Assembly (NCBI RefSeq): GCF_023515995.1
Contig: NZ_CP097320.1
Span: forward strand, 2,852,001 to 2,916,000
Source of the DNA: Candidatus Mycobacterium methanotrophicum
Lineage (GTDB): Bacteria; Actinomycetota; Actinomycetes; Mycobacteriales; Mycobacteriaceae
Length of the DNA stretch: 64,000 nucleotides
Direction: 5' to 3'
Part shown: positions 18,921 to 28,541 of the stretch, piece by piece
How positions within the stretch are numbered: the stretch's first letter is position 1
Layout of the letters: each line of letters begins with the position of its first letter
Notes under the pieces: model-generated
The model's database searches: none
What the model was told of the DNA's origin: nothing
The model's input: the letters and a program-made list of their open reading frames with translations, nothing else
Made by a program: the position numbers and the translations under genes

Positions 18921-20288
18921 ATGGGCGCGGACGTGCTGGCCGGCTTGATCGCCGAGCTACCCGACGGCATGGCGGTCACCGACCCCGCGGTGACCGAGTC
19001 GTACCGACAAGACCGGGCCTTCGACCCGTCGGCGGGAAAGCCGATGGCCGTGGTGCGCCCGCGGCGTACTGAGGAAGTGCAGACGGTGATGCGGTGGGCC
19101 AGCGCTCATCACGTCCCGGTAGTGACACGTGGCGCGGGTACTGGCCTGTCCGGAGGCGCCACCGCCGTGGATGGCGGGATCGTCATATCCACCGAGAAAA
19201 TGCGCGACATCACCGTCGACCCGGTCACCCGCACCGCGGTGTGCCAACCGGGACTGCTCAACGCCGAGGTGAAAAAGGCGGTCACCGAGTTTGGGCTGTG
19301 GTATCCGCCCGACCCGTCGTCGTATGAGATCTGCAGCATCGGCGGCAACATCGCAACGAACGCCGGCGGACTGTGCTGCGTCAAGTACGGCGTCACCACC
19401 GACTATGTGCTCGGTGTGCAGGTGGTGCTGGCCGACGGCACGGCGGTCCGGCTGGGTGGACCGCGGCTCAAAGACGTGGCCGGGCTGAGTCTGACTAAGC
19501 TGTTCGTCGGCAGCGAAGGCACCCTGGGGGTGATCACCGAGGTCACGCTGCGGCTGGTACCGCCGCAGCACTCGGTGAGCACGGTGGTCGCCAATTTCGC
19601 GTCCGTGGAAGCCGCCGCCCAAGCGGTGCTCGCGGTGACCGCGCGGCTACGCCCGGCGATGTTGGAGTTCATGGACGCGGTCGCGATCAACGCGGTCGAA
19701 GACAAGCTGCGGATGGGCCTGGACCGCGGCGCTGCCGCACTGCTGCTGGGCGCCTCCGATGAAAGGGGGCACGCGGCCGCTGACGACGCCGAATTCATGG
19801 CCGCTGTGTTCACCGAATACGGTGCGACCGAAGTGTTTTCGACCTCCGATCCGGACGAGGGCGAGGCGTTCGTCGCTGCCCGCCGGTTCGCGATTCCAGC
19901 GGTGGAGGCCAAAGGCCCGCTGCTACTCGAGGACGTCGGCGTGCCGCTGCCCGCGCTGGCCGACCTGGTCGCCGGCATCGCCCGTATTGCCGCCCAACGC
20001 GAGCTGACGATCTCGGTGATCGCGCATGCCGGTGACGGCAACACCCATCCGCTGATCGTTCACGATCCCGCCGACTCCGCGATCAGCGAGCAAGCCGGGC
20101 TGGCATATGGCGAGATCATGGACCTTGCCTTGCGCCTCGGCGGCACGATCACCGGCGAACACGGCGTCGGCCGGCTGAAGCGGCCATGGCTGGCCGGCTA
20201 TCTCGGACCCGAGGCAATGGCGCTGAATCGCCGGATCAAAGACGCGTTGGACCCGCTCGGCATCCTGAACCCTGGCGCGGGCGTCTGA
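18921..20288 (+). CDS. FAD-binding oxidoreductase, GlcD/D-lactate dehydrogenase type (Rv1257c family)
   Basis: 455 residues, matching the length I recall for Rv1257c. The PCMH-type FAD domain has VVTRGAGTGLSGGATAVDGG, SIGGNIATNAGGLCC and VGSEGTLGVITEV. The C-terminal FAD-oxidase domain has IAHAGDGNTHPLI and the ending TGEHGVGRLKRPWL. Such enzymes oxidise 2-hydroxy acids such as glycolate or D-lactate. The ATG at 18921 was chosen because longer in-frame starts run into the divergent udgB gene. No partner subunits are next to it. Confidence 0.9.
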   Translation: MGADVLAGLIAELPDGMAVTDPAVTESYRQDRAFDPSAGKPMAVVRPRRTEEVQTVMRWASAHHVPVVTRGAGTGLSGGATAVDGGIVISTEKMRDITVDPVTRTAVCQPGLLNAEVKKAVTEFGLWYPPDPSSYEICSIGGNIATNAGGLCCVKYGVTTDYVLGVQVVLADGTAVRLGGPRLKDVAGLSLTKLFVGSEGTLGVITEVTLRLVPPQHSVSTVVANFASVEAAAQAVLAVTARLRPAMLEFMDAVAINAVEDKLRMGLDRGAAALLLGASDERGHAAADDAEFMAAVFTEYGATEVFSTSDPDEGEAFVAARRFAIPAVEAKGPLLLEDVGVPLPALADLVAGIARIAAQRELTISVIAHAGDGNTHPLIVHDPADSAISEQAGLAYGEIMDLALRLGGTITGEHGVGRLKRPWLAGYLGPEAMALNRRIKDALDPLGILNPGAGV

Positions 20289-20630
20289 GTCACTTGTGCC
20301 ACAGGCCGCGTTTTGCAGCGGGCACACTTTCTGCCCACCTCAACGCGCTGCACCTGCTACGCCGCGACAGTACGTCGGCTTCCGCTGCACGGCGGACGAG
20401 TAAGCCTGCCTGTTTACGCTGGCCCGACATGAGTGCTATTGGCTCCCAAGGTGTTTGTCGTGCGTTGGAGGCCATGGCTCGACAGCGACAGGTCGGTGGC
20501 AGCCGTTCTCAGCTTGGTCTGTAGCAGGTGAAGCAGGCCGACTTTTCATGACAATGGCGGCGGTCCCGCCAGACGTCATCGTCGAGATCGTCGATGTCGA
20601 CGAGGCGGGCATCGTATGGGCCGGAGGTAG
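20289..20630. other. Gene-free stretch
   Basis: 342 bp between two convergent genes. I find no convincing ORF, RNA or repeat. In M. tuberculosis a TetR regulator (Rv1255c) and cyp130 (Rv1256c) lie here, and neither leaves a recognisable trace. Confidence 0.45.
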
Positions 20631-21905
20631 CTATGTGCGACGTCCACTGTCGGTCCCGTTCCGGGTCGCGTCGTGATGGCGGCCAACGACTGGCTTTCGG
20701 ATCGTCGCACCGAGGTGGCGGCCGATCGGATTCTCGACGCCTCGTCCCGATCGTGGTGCCGATCGGGAAGGCGGCACCCGCGTAAAACGATGCAGCAGCC
20801 ATGCCAACGGGATGGTCAACACCAGCGTCGCCGCGAACAGCCCAGGCATCGAACCGGTGTAGACGTGATCCCGCATCACGTAGGCCATCGCGATTTCCAT
20901 TGTCACCAAGTGGATCAGGAAGATCTCGTAGGAGATCTCCCCGAGCCACACCATCGGCCGGGTCGCGAGGAACCGGGCATACCAGCCCTGGTTACCCAGC
21001 ACCAAGGGCGCCACGGTCAGTGCGGCGATTGCGGCGTAGAACACCGCTTTGTACAGCGCTTGCGACAGGCCGAGCGGCGATGTCGTCGGCGCCCCGGCGA
21101 TCGGCGTCGAAGCGATGAAGTAGCAGATGGCGGCGAGCGGTAACGCGGCAAAGGCATAACAGCGCACCCGCATCGCCTGCAGTACCGTCAGGCTCATCCC
21201 GGCGAGGAACCAGATCAGGTAGGTGGGCAGCCACAGTCGCATCCCGTTCGGTACCGAGGTCGTGAGGTGCACCAAGATCAGCCATGCCGGAGAGATCAGC
21301 GCGAGCGCGCCGATGCCGACCAGCACCAACCTCGGCCGCCATTGCCGTCGGCATAGGACCACCAGTAGCAAGTACGCAAGCAGCGGCAGCACCACATAGA
21401 AAGCGGCTTCCACCGCCAGGCTCCACATCTGGGTCAGGCCCTGATGCAAAAACCCGGTCAAGTAGTTGCTGGTGTAGATCTGAGTCAAAGTCAGATTGCG
21501 CACCAGCCCGATCCACGTGTGCCCGGGGTTGGGTCCCGCGGTCCGAAAATGGTAAATGACGTAGGCCAGCAGCACGGTGACGACGTAGGCCGGCATGATG
21601 CGCCGAACCCGGTGCCAGGCGTAGCGGCGCACCGACGGCTGCGGACCACCGGTAGCCGCCGATTTCACCCATGGCCGAAACAACAGGAAGCCGGACAACG
21701 CAAAGAAAATCGGGACGCCCATTTCCATTCGGGAACACACCAGGCCGAAATAGCCTTCGATGTATTTGCCAGTGGTGTATGCCGCATGGGTCCCGACCAC
21801 CAGCAGGGCGGCGACCGCACGGATACCCGTCAGCGAAGCGACTCGGTCGGGCCCGGAGACTTGTTCAAGTCCGCCCTGGACGGCCGTGGCGTCGGCTCTG
21901 GTCAT
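20631..21905 (-). CDS. Membrane acyltransferase, acyltransferase-3 family (Rv1254)
   Basis: 424-residue polytopic membrane protein with about ten helices. It carries the acyltransferase-3 motifs SLTGIRAVAALLVVGTHA (with the active-site His), GVPIFFALSGFLLFRPW and WSLAVEAAFYVVLPLL. The family O-acylates cell-envelope sugars or glycolipids from the cytoplasmic side; the target here is unknown. The start overlaps the stop of deaD by 4 nt, as in an operon. The last 40 residues are Arg/Gly-rich and poorly conserved. Confidence 0.88.
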   Translation of the reverse strand: MTRADATAVQGGLEQVSGPDRVASLTGIRAVAALLVVGTHAAYTTGKYIEGYFGLVCSRMEMGVPIFFALSGFLLFRPWVKSAATGGPQPSVRRYAWHRVRRIMPAYVVTVLLAYVIYHFRTAGPNPGHTWIGLVRNLTLTQIYTSNYLTGFLHQGLTQMWSLAVEAAFYVVLPLLAYLLLVVLCRRQWRPRLVLVGIGALALISPAWLILVHLTTSVPNGMRLWLPTYLIWFLAGMSLTVLQAMRVRCYAFAALPLAAICYFIASTPIAGAPTTSPLGLSQALYKAVFYAAIAALTVAPLVLGNQGWYARFLATRPMVWLGEISYEIFLIHLVTMEIAMAYVMRDHVYTGSMPGLFAATLVLTIPLAWLLHRFTRVPPSRSAPRSGRGVENPIGRHLGATIRKPVVGRHHDATRNGTDSGRRT

Positions 21906-23611
21906 CGGGCATGTTCCCGCCCTGCTCCGCCGCGATCACGACGCTTCGGACTGTCTCGGCCGCGCTCGGGTTGCAGATTGATCAGCACGCCGGAAATACG
22001 AGTGCGCTCAAGAGCTTTCAGTGTTTCGCGGGACAGTCTGGCCGGCAGCTCGACCAGTGAGAAGTCGGGCTTGACGGTGATGTGCCCGAAATCGCTGCGG
22101 TGCAAGCCACCTTCGTTTGCGATGGCGCCGACGATCGCGCCCGGGCCGACCTTGTGGCGCTTCCCCACCGCAATACGGTAGGTGGCGAACTCCTTCCTGG
22201 GATCCTCGCCCGCTTTGCGCGATGATTTGGCGGGCCGGTCCTCGCGTTGTTCGCGACGGCGGTCAGGTGGCGGCTCAGGTGCCATGAAGAAGGCTTCGCC
22301 GTCCCGCGATTGCAGCGCCAGCGCCGCCGCGATATCGGCCATCGGGACGTCGTGCTCGCGCTCGTAGTCCTCGACCAGGCTGCGGAACAATTCGATGCCC
22401 GCTGAGCCGAGGCTGTCGGTGATCGAATCGGCGAACTTCGCCACCCGCTGGGCGTTGACGTCTTCGACGCTCGGCAACTCGGCCTCGGTGAGCTTTTGCC
22501 GAGTTGCCTTCTCTATCGCCTTGAGCAGGTGACGCTCTCGCGGCGAGACGAAGAGCAGCGCGGCGCCCGACCGCCCGGCCCTGCCGGTGCGCCCAATCCG
22601 GTGCACGTACGACTCGGTGTCGTGCGGGATGTCGTAGTTGAGCACATGCGATATCCGCTCGACGTCCAACCCTCGGGCAGCCACATCGGTGGCAACCAGG
22701 ATGTCTAATCCCTTTGAGCCGCCTTGCTTCAGCGCAGCGATAGTCCGCTCGCGCTGGCTCTGCGGGATGTCGCCGTTGATGGCCGCCGCGGAAAACCCCC
22801 GGGCGCGAAGCTTTTCGGCCACCTCCTCGGTAGCTTGCTTGGTGCGGACGAATACGATCATCGCCTCGAACGGCTCCACCTCCAGCACGCGGGTGAGCGC
22901 ATCCATCTTGCGTGGGCCGCCGACCTGGATGTAGCGCTGCGAAATATTCTCAGCAGTAGCGGTTTTCGACTTGACGCTGACTTCGGTCGGGTCGTGTAGA
23001 TACTTGGCGGTGAGTTTGCGGATCGCCGCGGGCATAGTCGCGGAGAACAGCGCGACCTGTTTGTATTCCGGCGTTTCCGACAGGATCCGTTCGACGTCTT
23101 CGGCGAAGCCCATGTTGAGCATCTCGTCCGCCTCGTCGAGCACCAGGTAGTCCACCCGGGACAGATCCAAGCTTCCGCGGCCGATGTGGTCGATGACTCG
23201 GCCGGGGGTGCCGACCACCACCTGTGCACCGCGCTTCAACCCGGACAGCTGCACCGCGTAGGACGCCCCGCCGTAGATCGGTAACACGTTGATCTGCGGC
23301 AAATGGGCGCCGTAGCGGCTGAACGCCTCGGCCACTTGGAGCGCCAGCTCGCGGGTCGGCGCCAGCACCAGCGCCTGGGTCACTTTGCTGCTGGTGTCGA
23401 TCTTGGACAGGATCGGCATCGCGAAAGCGGCCGTCTTGCCCGTTCCGGTCTGGGCCAGGCCCACCACGTCCGACCCGGCCATCATTGCCGGAATCGTCGC
23501 CGCCTGAATCGGCGACGGCGACTCGTAACCGACGTCGGCAACGGCCTGCAAAACCGAAGGATGGATTTGCAGGTCGGCAAAGCTCGCGGTGGCGCTGTCC
23601 GGGGAGGCCAT
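21902..23611 (-). CDS. deaD: DEAD-box RNA helicase DeaD (Rv1253)
   Basis: 569 residues. It shows the Q-motif region with Walker A AQTGTGKTAA, motif II VLDEADEML, motif III SATMP, motif V VATDVAARGLD and motif VI HRIGRTGRAGR. A C-terminal DbpA-type RNA-binding domain (IVGAIANEGGLHRSDFGHI) and a basic Arg/Gly tail follow. Proteins of this type remodel structured RNA and help ribosome assembly and cold adaptation. The downstream acyltransferase overlaps by 4 nt. Confidence 0.93.
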   Translation of the reverse strand: MASPDSATASFADLQIHPSVLQAVADVGYESPSPIQAATIPAMMAGSDVVGLAQTGTGKTAAFAMPILSKIDTSSKVTQALVLAPTRELALQVAEAFSRYGAHLPQINVLPIYGGASYAVQLSGLKRGAQVVVGTPGRVIDHIGRGSLDLSRVDYLVLDEADEMLNMGFAEDVERILSETPEYKQVALFSATMPAAIRKLTAKYLHDPTEVSVKSKTATAENISQRYIQVGGPRKMDALTRVLEVEPFEAMIVFVRTKQATEEVAEKLRARGFSAAAINGDIPQSQRERTIAALKQGGSKGLDILVATDVAARGLDVERISHVLNYDIPHDTESYVHRIGRTGRAGRSGAALLFVSPRERHLLKAIEKATRQKLTEAELPSVEDVNAQRVAKFADSITDSLGSAGIELFRSLVEDYEREHDVPMADIAAALALQSRDGEAFFMAPEPPPDRRREQREDRPAKSSRKAGEDPRKEFATYRIAVGKRHKVGPGAIVGAIANEGGLHRSDFGHITVKPDFSLVELPARLSRETLKALERTRISGVLINLQPERGRDSPKRRDRGGAGREHAR

Positions 23612-23697
23612 TTGAAAACAAAGTGTAGGGCGTGGTCAACCGATGCCCGGCCACGCCTGCCACGACGGCCGGCCTGGTCAAGGTACGGTGCGACCTT

Positions 23698-24285
23698 GTG
23701 TGGAGACGACACTGTGGTGTCCGACGGCTGACTGGGCTTGCCGCCGCCGCCCTCGTCGCCGCGACCGCGAGCGGCTGCGGATCGGGTGACTCGACCGTCG
23801 CCAAGACGCCGCAGGCCACGACGGCGCATCCCACCGCTGCGTCCCGCACACCCGGACCGTCGGCTCCCGGCGCGGCCCCACCGGGCACCAGCTCCGCGGC
23901 ACCCGACCCGTGCGCGGTCAACCTCAGCTCGCCCTCGATCGCCCGCGCGGTATCGGAGCTGCCCCGCGACCCCCGCAGCCAGCAGCCGTGGAACCCCGAA
24001 CCATTGGCCGGCGACTACAACGAATGCGCCCAGTTGTCAGCGGTGATCGTCAAGGCCAACACCAACGCCGAGAACCCGAACACCAGGGCGGTGATGTTTC
24101 ACCTCGGCAAGCTGATACCGCCGCAAGGCGTGCCCGACATCTACGGATTCAACGGGATCGACACCTCGCAGTGCACCGGCGACACGGTGGCGCTGGTGTA
24201 CTCCGGCGGCATCGGCCTGCCCAGCGTGGTGAAGTTCCGCTGGAACGGCAACGGGGTGGAGCTGATCGCCAACGGCGTGGGGTAG
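23698..24285 (+). CDS. lprE: Lipoprotein LprE (LppP/LprE family)
   Basis: 195 residues from a GTG at 23698. The signal peptide (RRLTGLAAAALVAATA) ends in lipobox ASGC, Cys27. The sequence GSGDSTVAKTPQAT after the lipid site and a Pro/Ala/Ser linker match LprE as I know it. The mature domain has paired cysteines (DPCAVNL, NECAQLS, SQCTGDT) and the LppP/LprE-type GDYNECAQLS segment. It is surface-attached. The remnant of an Rv1251c-type gene continues in the same frame right after the TAG. Confidence 0.85.
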   Translation: MWRRHCGVRRLTGLAAAALVAATASGCGSGDSTVAKTPQATTAHPTAASRTPGPSAPGAAPPGTSSAAPDPCAVNLSSPSIARAVSELPRDPRSQQPWNPEPLAGDYNECAQLSAVIVKANTNAENPNTRAVMFHLGKLIPPQGVPDIYGFNGIDTSQCTGDTVALVYSGGIGLPSVVKFRWNGNGVELIANGVG

Positions 24286-25500
24286 GCCGACGGCGCCGAC
24301 TGGGGGCTGGAATATCTGTTCGGTGTCCTGGAGGGCGGACGGTCGGGGGCCTTTCATCCCCTGTGGGCCCATGACCGCCGCGACGAGCGGCAGGCATTGA
24401 CCGACTTCCTCGCGCTGGTGGCCGAGCGACGCAGGCGGTTTCCGAACATGCACATCTACCACTACGCGTCCTATGAGAAGACGGCGCTGCTGCGCCTTGC
24501 CGGACGGCACGGTGTCGGCGAAGACGAAGTGGACGAGCTACTGCGCGGCGGCACGCTGGTCGACTTGTATCCGATCGTGCGCAAAAGCATTCGCATCGGT
24601 AGCGAATCTGTCGGCCTGAAGGCGCTGGAGCCGCTGTACATGGGGTCGCAGCTGCGCTCCGGTGAGGTGACGACGGCCGCCGACTCGATCACCCAGTACG
24701 CGCGGTACTGTCAGCTGCGCAGCAACGGCGAGCTCGACGAGGCTGCGACCGTGCTGAAGGAGATCGAGGACTACAACCTCTACGACTGCCGATCCACCCG
24801 TGCCCTACGGGACTGGCTGCTGATGCGGGCATTCGAATCCGGTATCACATCCGTTGGTGCCCAACCAGTTTCGGATGGCGGCCGCATCGAGCAACCTGAT
24901 GCGCTGGTGGCCGTCCTCGCCGAGTTCACCGGAGTTGCCGAGGCCGGCGCGCGCACCCCCGAGCAGACGGCCGTGGCCCTGGTGGCCCGCGGCGCGCTCA
25001 ACTCCGAGGTCTTTGCACTTTACGAGCCACCGGCCCCGCCCGGCATGACCGCTAACTCCGATCGACGGGGGGCGGGCCGCGCCACGGTGATCGAGGCCGA
25101 CGACTGGACCGTACCGACCGAGGTAGTCGTCGTCGAACGAGTCCCTCAGGACGGCAATACCTTTCAGCAACTCCCGTGCGCTCTTACTCCTGGCCCGCCC
25201 ATCCCGACGACGGCACTTCGGGAATCAATCCAATCGACGGCCGCCGACGTTGCCGCCGGACTGCCGCAACTCCCCCGCACCGCGCTACTCGATATTCTCC
25301 TTCGCCGCCCGCCTCGAACCCGCAGCGGCGCGGCGCTACCGAGGACTGGCGAAGCAATCGAGGACCGGAACCGGTTGAACGTGGCGATCAGCCGTGCGCA
25401 GTATGCGGCAGTGATCGTGCGTGCCGAGTCGTTGACCGACTATCTACCTGCCACGCCGGCGGGTTTGGTGGAGCTGGGTGCGTTCTTGGCCTTGACGGCC
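24286..25500 (+). pseudogene. RecB-like nuclease / Dna2-type helicase remnant (Rv1251c family)
   Basis: The frame opens immediately after lprE with ADGADWGLEYLFGVLEGG and runs through the TM0106 RecB-like nuclease end (HIYHYASYEKTALLRL, then IEDYNLYDCRSTRALRDWL). It then reaches the helicase entry LLRRPPRTRSGAALPRTGEA. Directly after that, where the Walker A domain should follow, it jumps to the C-terminal motif NRLNVAISRAQYA. The N-terminal third and the whole ATPase core are deleted. The frame then continues meaninglessly antisense to the MFS gene. This cannot encode an active helicase. Confidence 0.75.
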
Positions 25501-25518
25501 GTCGGGTACGCCGGCCGG

Positions 25519-27261
25519 CTAACTAATGGTCCCGGAACGGATGTCGCCCGTAGCCGGGGCAGGCGGCAACGTGTATTCGACGTAGTCGTCGTCATCGTCA
25601 AAGCCATCTTGGAAGCCCTGGAAGCCCTGGAAGCCCTGGACGGCATCGTCGTGAGAAAGGGTAGGCTTCAACCGAATCCGCTGCGTGCGCGCCTCAGAAT
25701 CATCCTGGTGGTCGCCGCCGGCGCCGGCATGCGGCGGCCGGTCCTCGCCAGGTGCCGAGCCGGTGAACCCGATCATGAAGAGTGCCGCAGCCACGCCGAA
25801 AAGCGCGATGAACGCCGGCAGCAGCATCGACTGGGACATCGCCGCGGAGAACGGCTCACGCAGGAATCCCGGCAGCTGCAAGGCGGTACTCTCACCGCCC
25901 GGTGGACCGCCGTCGGGCATGGGCGGCATCTCAGACGTGATCCTCGATGTCATGAAGGAGGCCATGCCGGCGCTGCCCAGCACCGCGCCAACCTGCCGGG
26001 TCGCGTTGTATACACCCGAACCAGCGCCGGCCAGCCGCGGCGGCAGGTGGCGGGTCGCTGTGGCGGCCAGCGGTGCCCAGATGAACGCCATCCCAAAACC
26101 CAACGCAACGAACGGCAGAACCAGCTGCCAGATCGGCGCGGACGGCGTCATCGCGATCGAGAGCCACGTCAGGCCGATCGCCAAAACCGAAAAGCCGAAG
26201 CCGACCACCGACCGAGGGTGGGCGCGGTCGACGATCTTGCCGACGATCGGCGCAAGCAGACCACTGGTGATCGCCATCGGCGCGGTCAGCAGGGCCGACC
26301 GGGTCGGCGACAATCCGCAGACCTCCTGCGCGTAGAACATCAGCGGCAACACCATCGCGGTGGCCGCGAACCCGATTACGACCCCGGCGAGGTTGGCAAG
26401 ACTGAAGTCGCGGTCGCGGAAGATGTCGAGTGGGATCAGCGGCTCGTCGGTGCCGATCGACTGCCAATAGACGAAGGCCGTCAGAAACCCTGTGCCGGCG
26501 ACGAGCACCGCCCAGATCCACGGCGCCCACCCGCCGGACTGACCTTCCTGCAGGGCGAAGACGATCAGGAACATCGCCAGCCCCGACAATGCCACGCCAA
26601 CCAGGTCGAATCGGTGTCTGTGGGTGGGCAGGACCGGCATCAGCCAAACCGCCAGCCCCAGGCCGATGATCCCGATCGGGACGTTGACGAAGAAGATCCA
26701 TGCCCAGCCCAGAGCGTCGACCAGCACCCCGCCTGCCAGCGGCCCCACCAAGGTGGCGACGCCGGCGGTGGCACCCCACACGCTCATCGCCATCCCGCGC
26801 CGTTCCGGCGGAAAGATGCGGGTGATGACCGACAGCGTCTGGGGCGTCAGCACTCCAGCGCCAATGCCTTGGACGATGCGTGCGGCGATCAGCATCGCGA
26901 CGGTACCCGACAAGCCGCACCACAGCGAGGCGACCGTGAAAACCGCGAGACCGGCCAGGTAGAGGTTTTTTGGACCGAACCGGTCGCCGAGTCGGCCGGC
27001 CGCCAGCAACGGAACCGCGTAAGCGAGCAGGTAGGCGCTGGTCACCCAGATCACCGTGTCGTAACCGCTGCCGAACTCGGTCATGATACTGGGGTTGGCG
27101 ACGGCGACGATCGTGGAGTCAAGCAGGATCATGAAGAAGCCGACCATCATCGCCCACAGCGCGTCCCGAGGGCTTTCGGCTTTTCTGCGGTTGATCGCCC
27201 TGGCGCCGCCGGCGCGTCGGGTGCCCCCACCCGCGCGCCTGGAAGCAGTCGCCGAAGTCAT
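25519..27261 (-). CDS. MFS drug exporter, DHA2 family, 14 helices (Rv1250 family)
   Basis: 580 residues from ATG 27261, preceded by GAGAGG at good spacing. Longer in-frame starts add 110 non-membrane residues. The DHA2 pattern is clear: [18 protein letters not shown] in helix 1, motif [12 protein letters not shown], motif [15 protein letters not shown], and 14 hydrophobic segments. Such proton antiporters export drugs or lipids. The C-terminal tail is acidic and contains tandem GFQ repeats from a 9-bp direct repeat near 25613-25640. Confidence 0.9.
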   Translation of the reverse strand: MTSATASRRAGGGTRRAGGARAINRRKAESPRDALWAMMVGFFMILLDSTIVAVANPSIMTEFGSGYDTVIWVTSAYLLAYAVPLLAAGRLGDRFGPKNLYLAGLAVFTVASLWCGLSGTVAMLIAARIVQGIGAGVLTPQTLSVITRIFPPERRGMAMSVWGATAGVATLVGPLAGGVLVDALGWAWIFFVNVPIGIIGLGLAVWLMPVLPTHRHRFDLVGVALSGLAMFLIVFALQEGQSGGWAPWIWAVLVAGTGFLTAFVYWQSIGTDEPLIPLDIFRDRDFSLANLAGVVIGFAATAMVLPLMFYAQEVCGLSPTRSALLTAPMAITSGLLAPIVGKIVDRAHPRSVVGFGFSVLAIGLTWLSIAMTPSAPIWQLVLPFVALGFGMAFIWAPLAATATRHLPPRLAGAGSGVYNATRQVGAVLGSAGMASFMTSRITSEMPPMPDGGPPGGESTALQLPGFLREPFSAAMSQSMLLPAFIALFGVAAALFMIGFTGSAPGEDRPPHAGAGGDHQDDSEARTQRIRLKPTLSHDDAVQGFQGFQGFQDGFDDDDDYVEYTLPPAPATGDIRSGTIS

Positions 27262-27597
27262 GTCCATGCCTCTCTCGGGCCGCATCTTCCTGCCGGTCGC
27301 CGCCTGCCGCCACTCCAGATGGCCGGACCTGGCGAACCGGGAAACCCACGCAGCCACGAGAGCTCGGTCCGTTATTGCCAGCACGTCGCCCAACGCCACC
27401 AGCTCCGGGCCGCCACACCCGGACACGGTCGTCGACCGCACCCGCCGCGGCATCCCTGACACAGGGTATCGGCCATGGCAAGTGCGGCCACAAGCTGCGG
27501 GAACCCGTCGACCGGCATGCTTGTTTCCCGTTTGGTGCGTCAGCGCTAGCCTGAAGGCATTCCCATAGGACTTCCATGTAGGCCTCGGAGGCACCTA

Positions 27598-28353
27598 ATG
27601 AGCGCCCGAAGGACGCATTCGGCGGACGACTGGCTGCCCGCCGCTACCAACGGCAAGCCCAAGAAATCCGCGCGCGCATTGGCGCACATCATCGAGCGCA
27701 GCACCCGGATCCAGGGCCCTGCGGCCACCGCATATGTGGAACGGCTTCGCCGTGCAAACCCTGGGGCCACCCCGGCCGTGATCGTCTCGAAGCTGCAAAA
27801 GCGGTATGTGGCCGCCGTCACTGCCAGCGGTGCAGCGGCGGGTTCGGCCGCGGTGCTGCCGGGCATCGGCACACTGGCGGTGCTGTCCGCGGTGGCCGGG
27901 GAGACGGCGGTGTTCCTCGAGGCGACCGCATTTTTCGTGCTGGCGACCGCGGCGGTTTACGGCGTTCCGGACCGAAACCGGGAACGCCGCCGAGCCCTGG
28001 TGCTGGCCGTGCTGGTTGGCGACGACACCAAGCACGCCCTGGGCGAACTGCTCGGATCACGGCGCACTAATGGTGCCTGGCTCTCCGAAGGCGTGGCATC
28101 GTTGCCGATGCCCGCGTTGGCGCAGCTGAATTCGCGATTGCTCAGGTACGCCGTCAGGAAATACACGCTGCGGCGCGGTGTGCTGCTCTTCGGCAAGATG
28201 TTGCCGATCGGTATCGGCGCCCTCATCGGCGCGATCGGTAACCGGTTAGTGGGTAAGAAGATTGTGCGCAATACCCGCAACGCGTTCGGCACGCCGCCCG
28301 TGCGGTGGCCGGTCACCCTGCATCTGTTGCCCACGGTGCGCGACGCGGGTTAA
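27598..28353 (+). CDS. Membrane protein (Rv1249c family)
   Basis: 251 residues, ATG at 27598. A basic N-terminus precedes a hydrophobic hairpin at about residues 75-120 (AGSAAVLPGIGTLAVLS, then ETAVFLEATAFFVLAT). A second hydrophobic segment follows near 205-220 (MLPIGIGALIGAIGNRL). This Gly/Ala-rich layout matches the Rv1249c family, which has no known function. It stands alone between the divergent MFS gene and kgd. Confidence 0.8.
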   Translation: MSARRTHSADDWLPAATNGKPKKSARALAHIIERSTRIQGPAATAYVERLRRANPGATPAVIVSKLQKRYVAAVTASGAAAGSAAVLPGIGTLAVLSAVAGETAVFLEATAFFVLATAAVYGVPDRNRERRRALVLAVLVGDDTKHALGELLGSRRTNGAWLSEGVASLPMPALAQLNSRLLRYAVRKYTLRRGVLLFGKMLPIGIGALIGAIGNRLVGKKIVRNTRNAFGTPPVRWPVTLHLLPTVRDAG

Positions 28354-28541
28354 CAGGCAACTCCGCACTGGGTTGGCCCGGCCTGGTCATGCCCGTGGCG
28401 GATTGTCGGCAAAGGGTTAGCCTTTTATGGGGCGGAAACACCTCGGAGCCGCGCAGGTGAGATGCTCCGACACCGGTTGCATGAAGGCGCAAGCGTCACA
28501 AGCGCGCTTGTCGGACCGAGGAATCGAGGCGAGCAGCTGCT

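Noticed and set aside
25610..25642. Short tandem repeat resembling a CRISPR or regulatory repeat
   Set aside because: It is a 9-bp coding repeat (GFQ units) in the MFS exporter tail, without spacers.
24397..27459. 1020-codon open frame on the plus strand
   Set aside because: Only its first part is the Rv1251c-type remnant. From about 25520 it is antisense to the well-supported MFS exporter, with Arg/Gln/Asp-rich nonsense translation.
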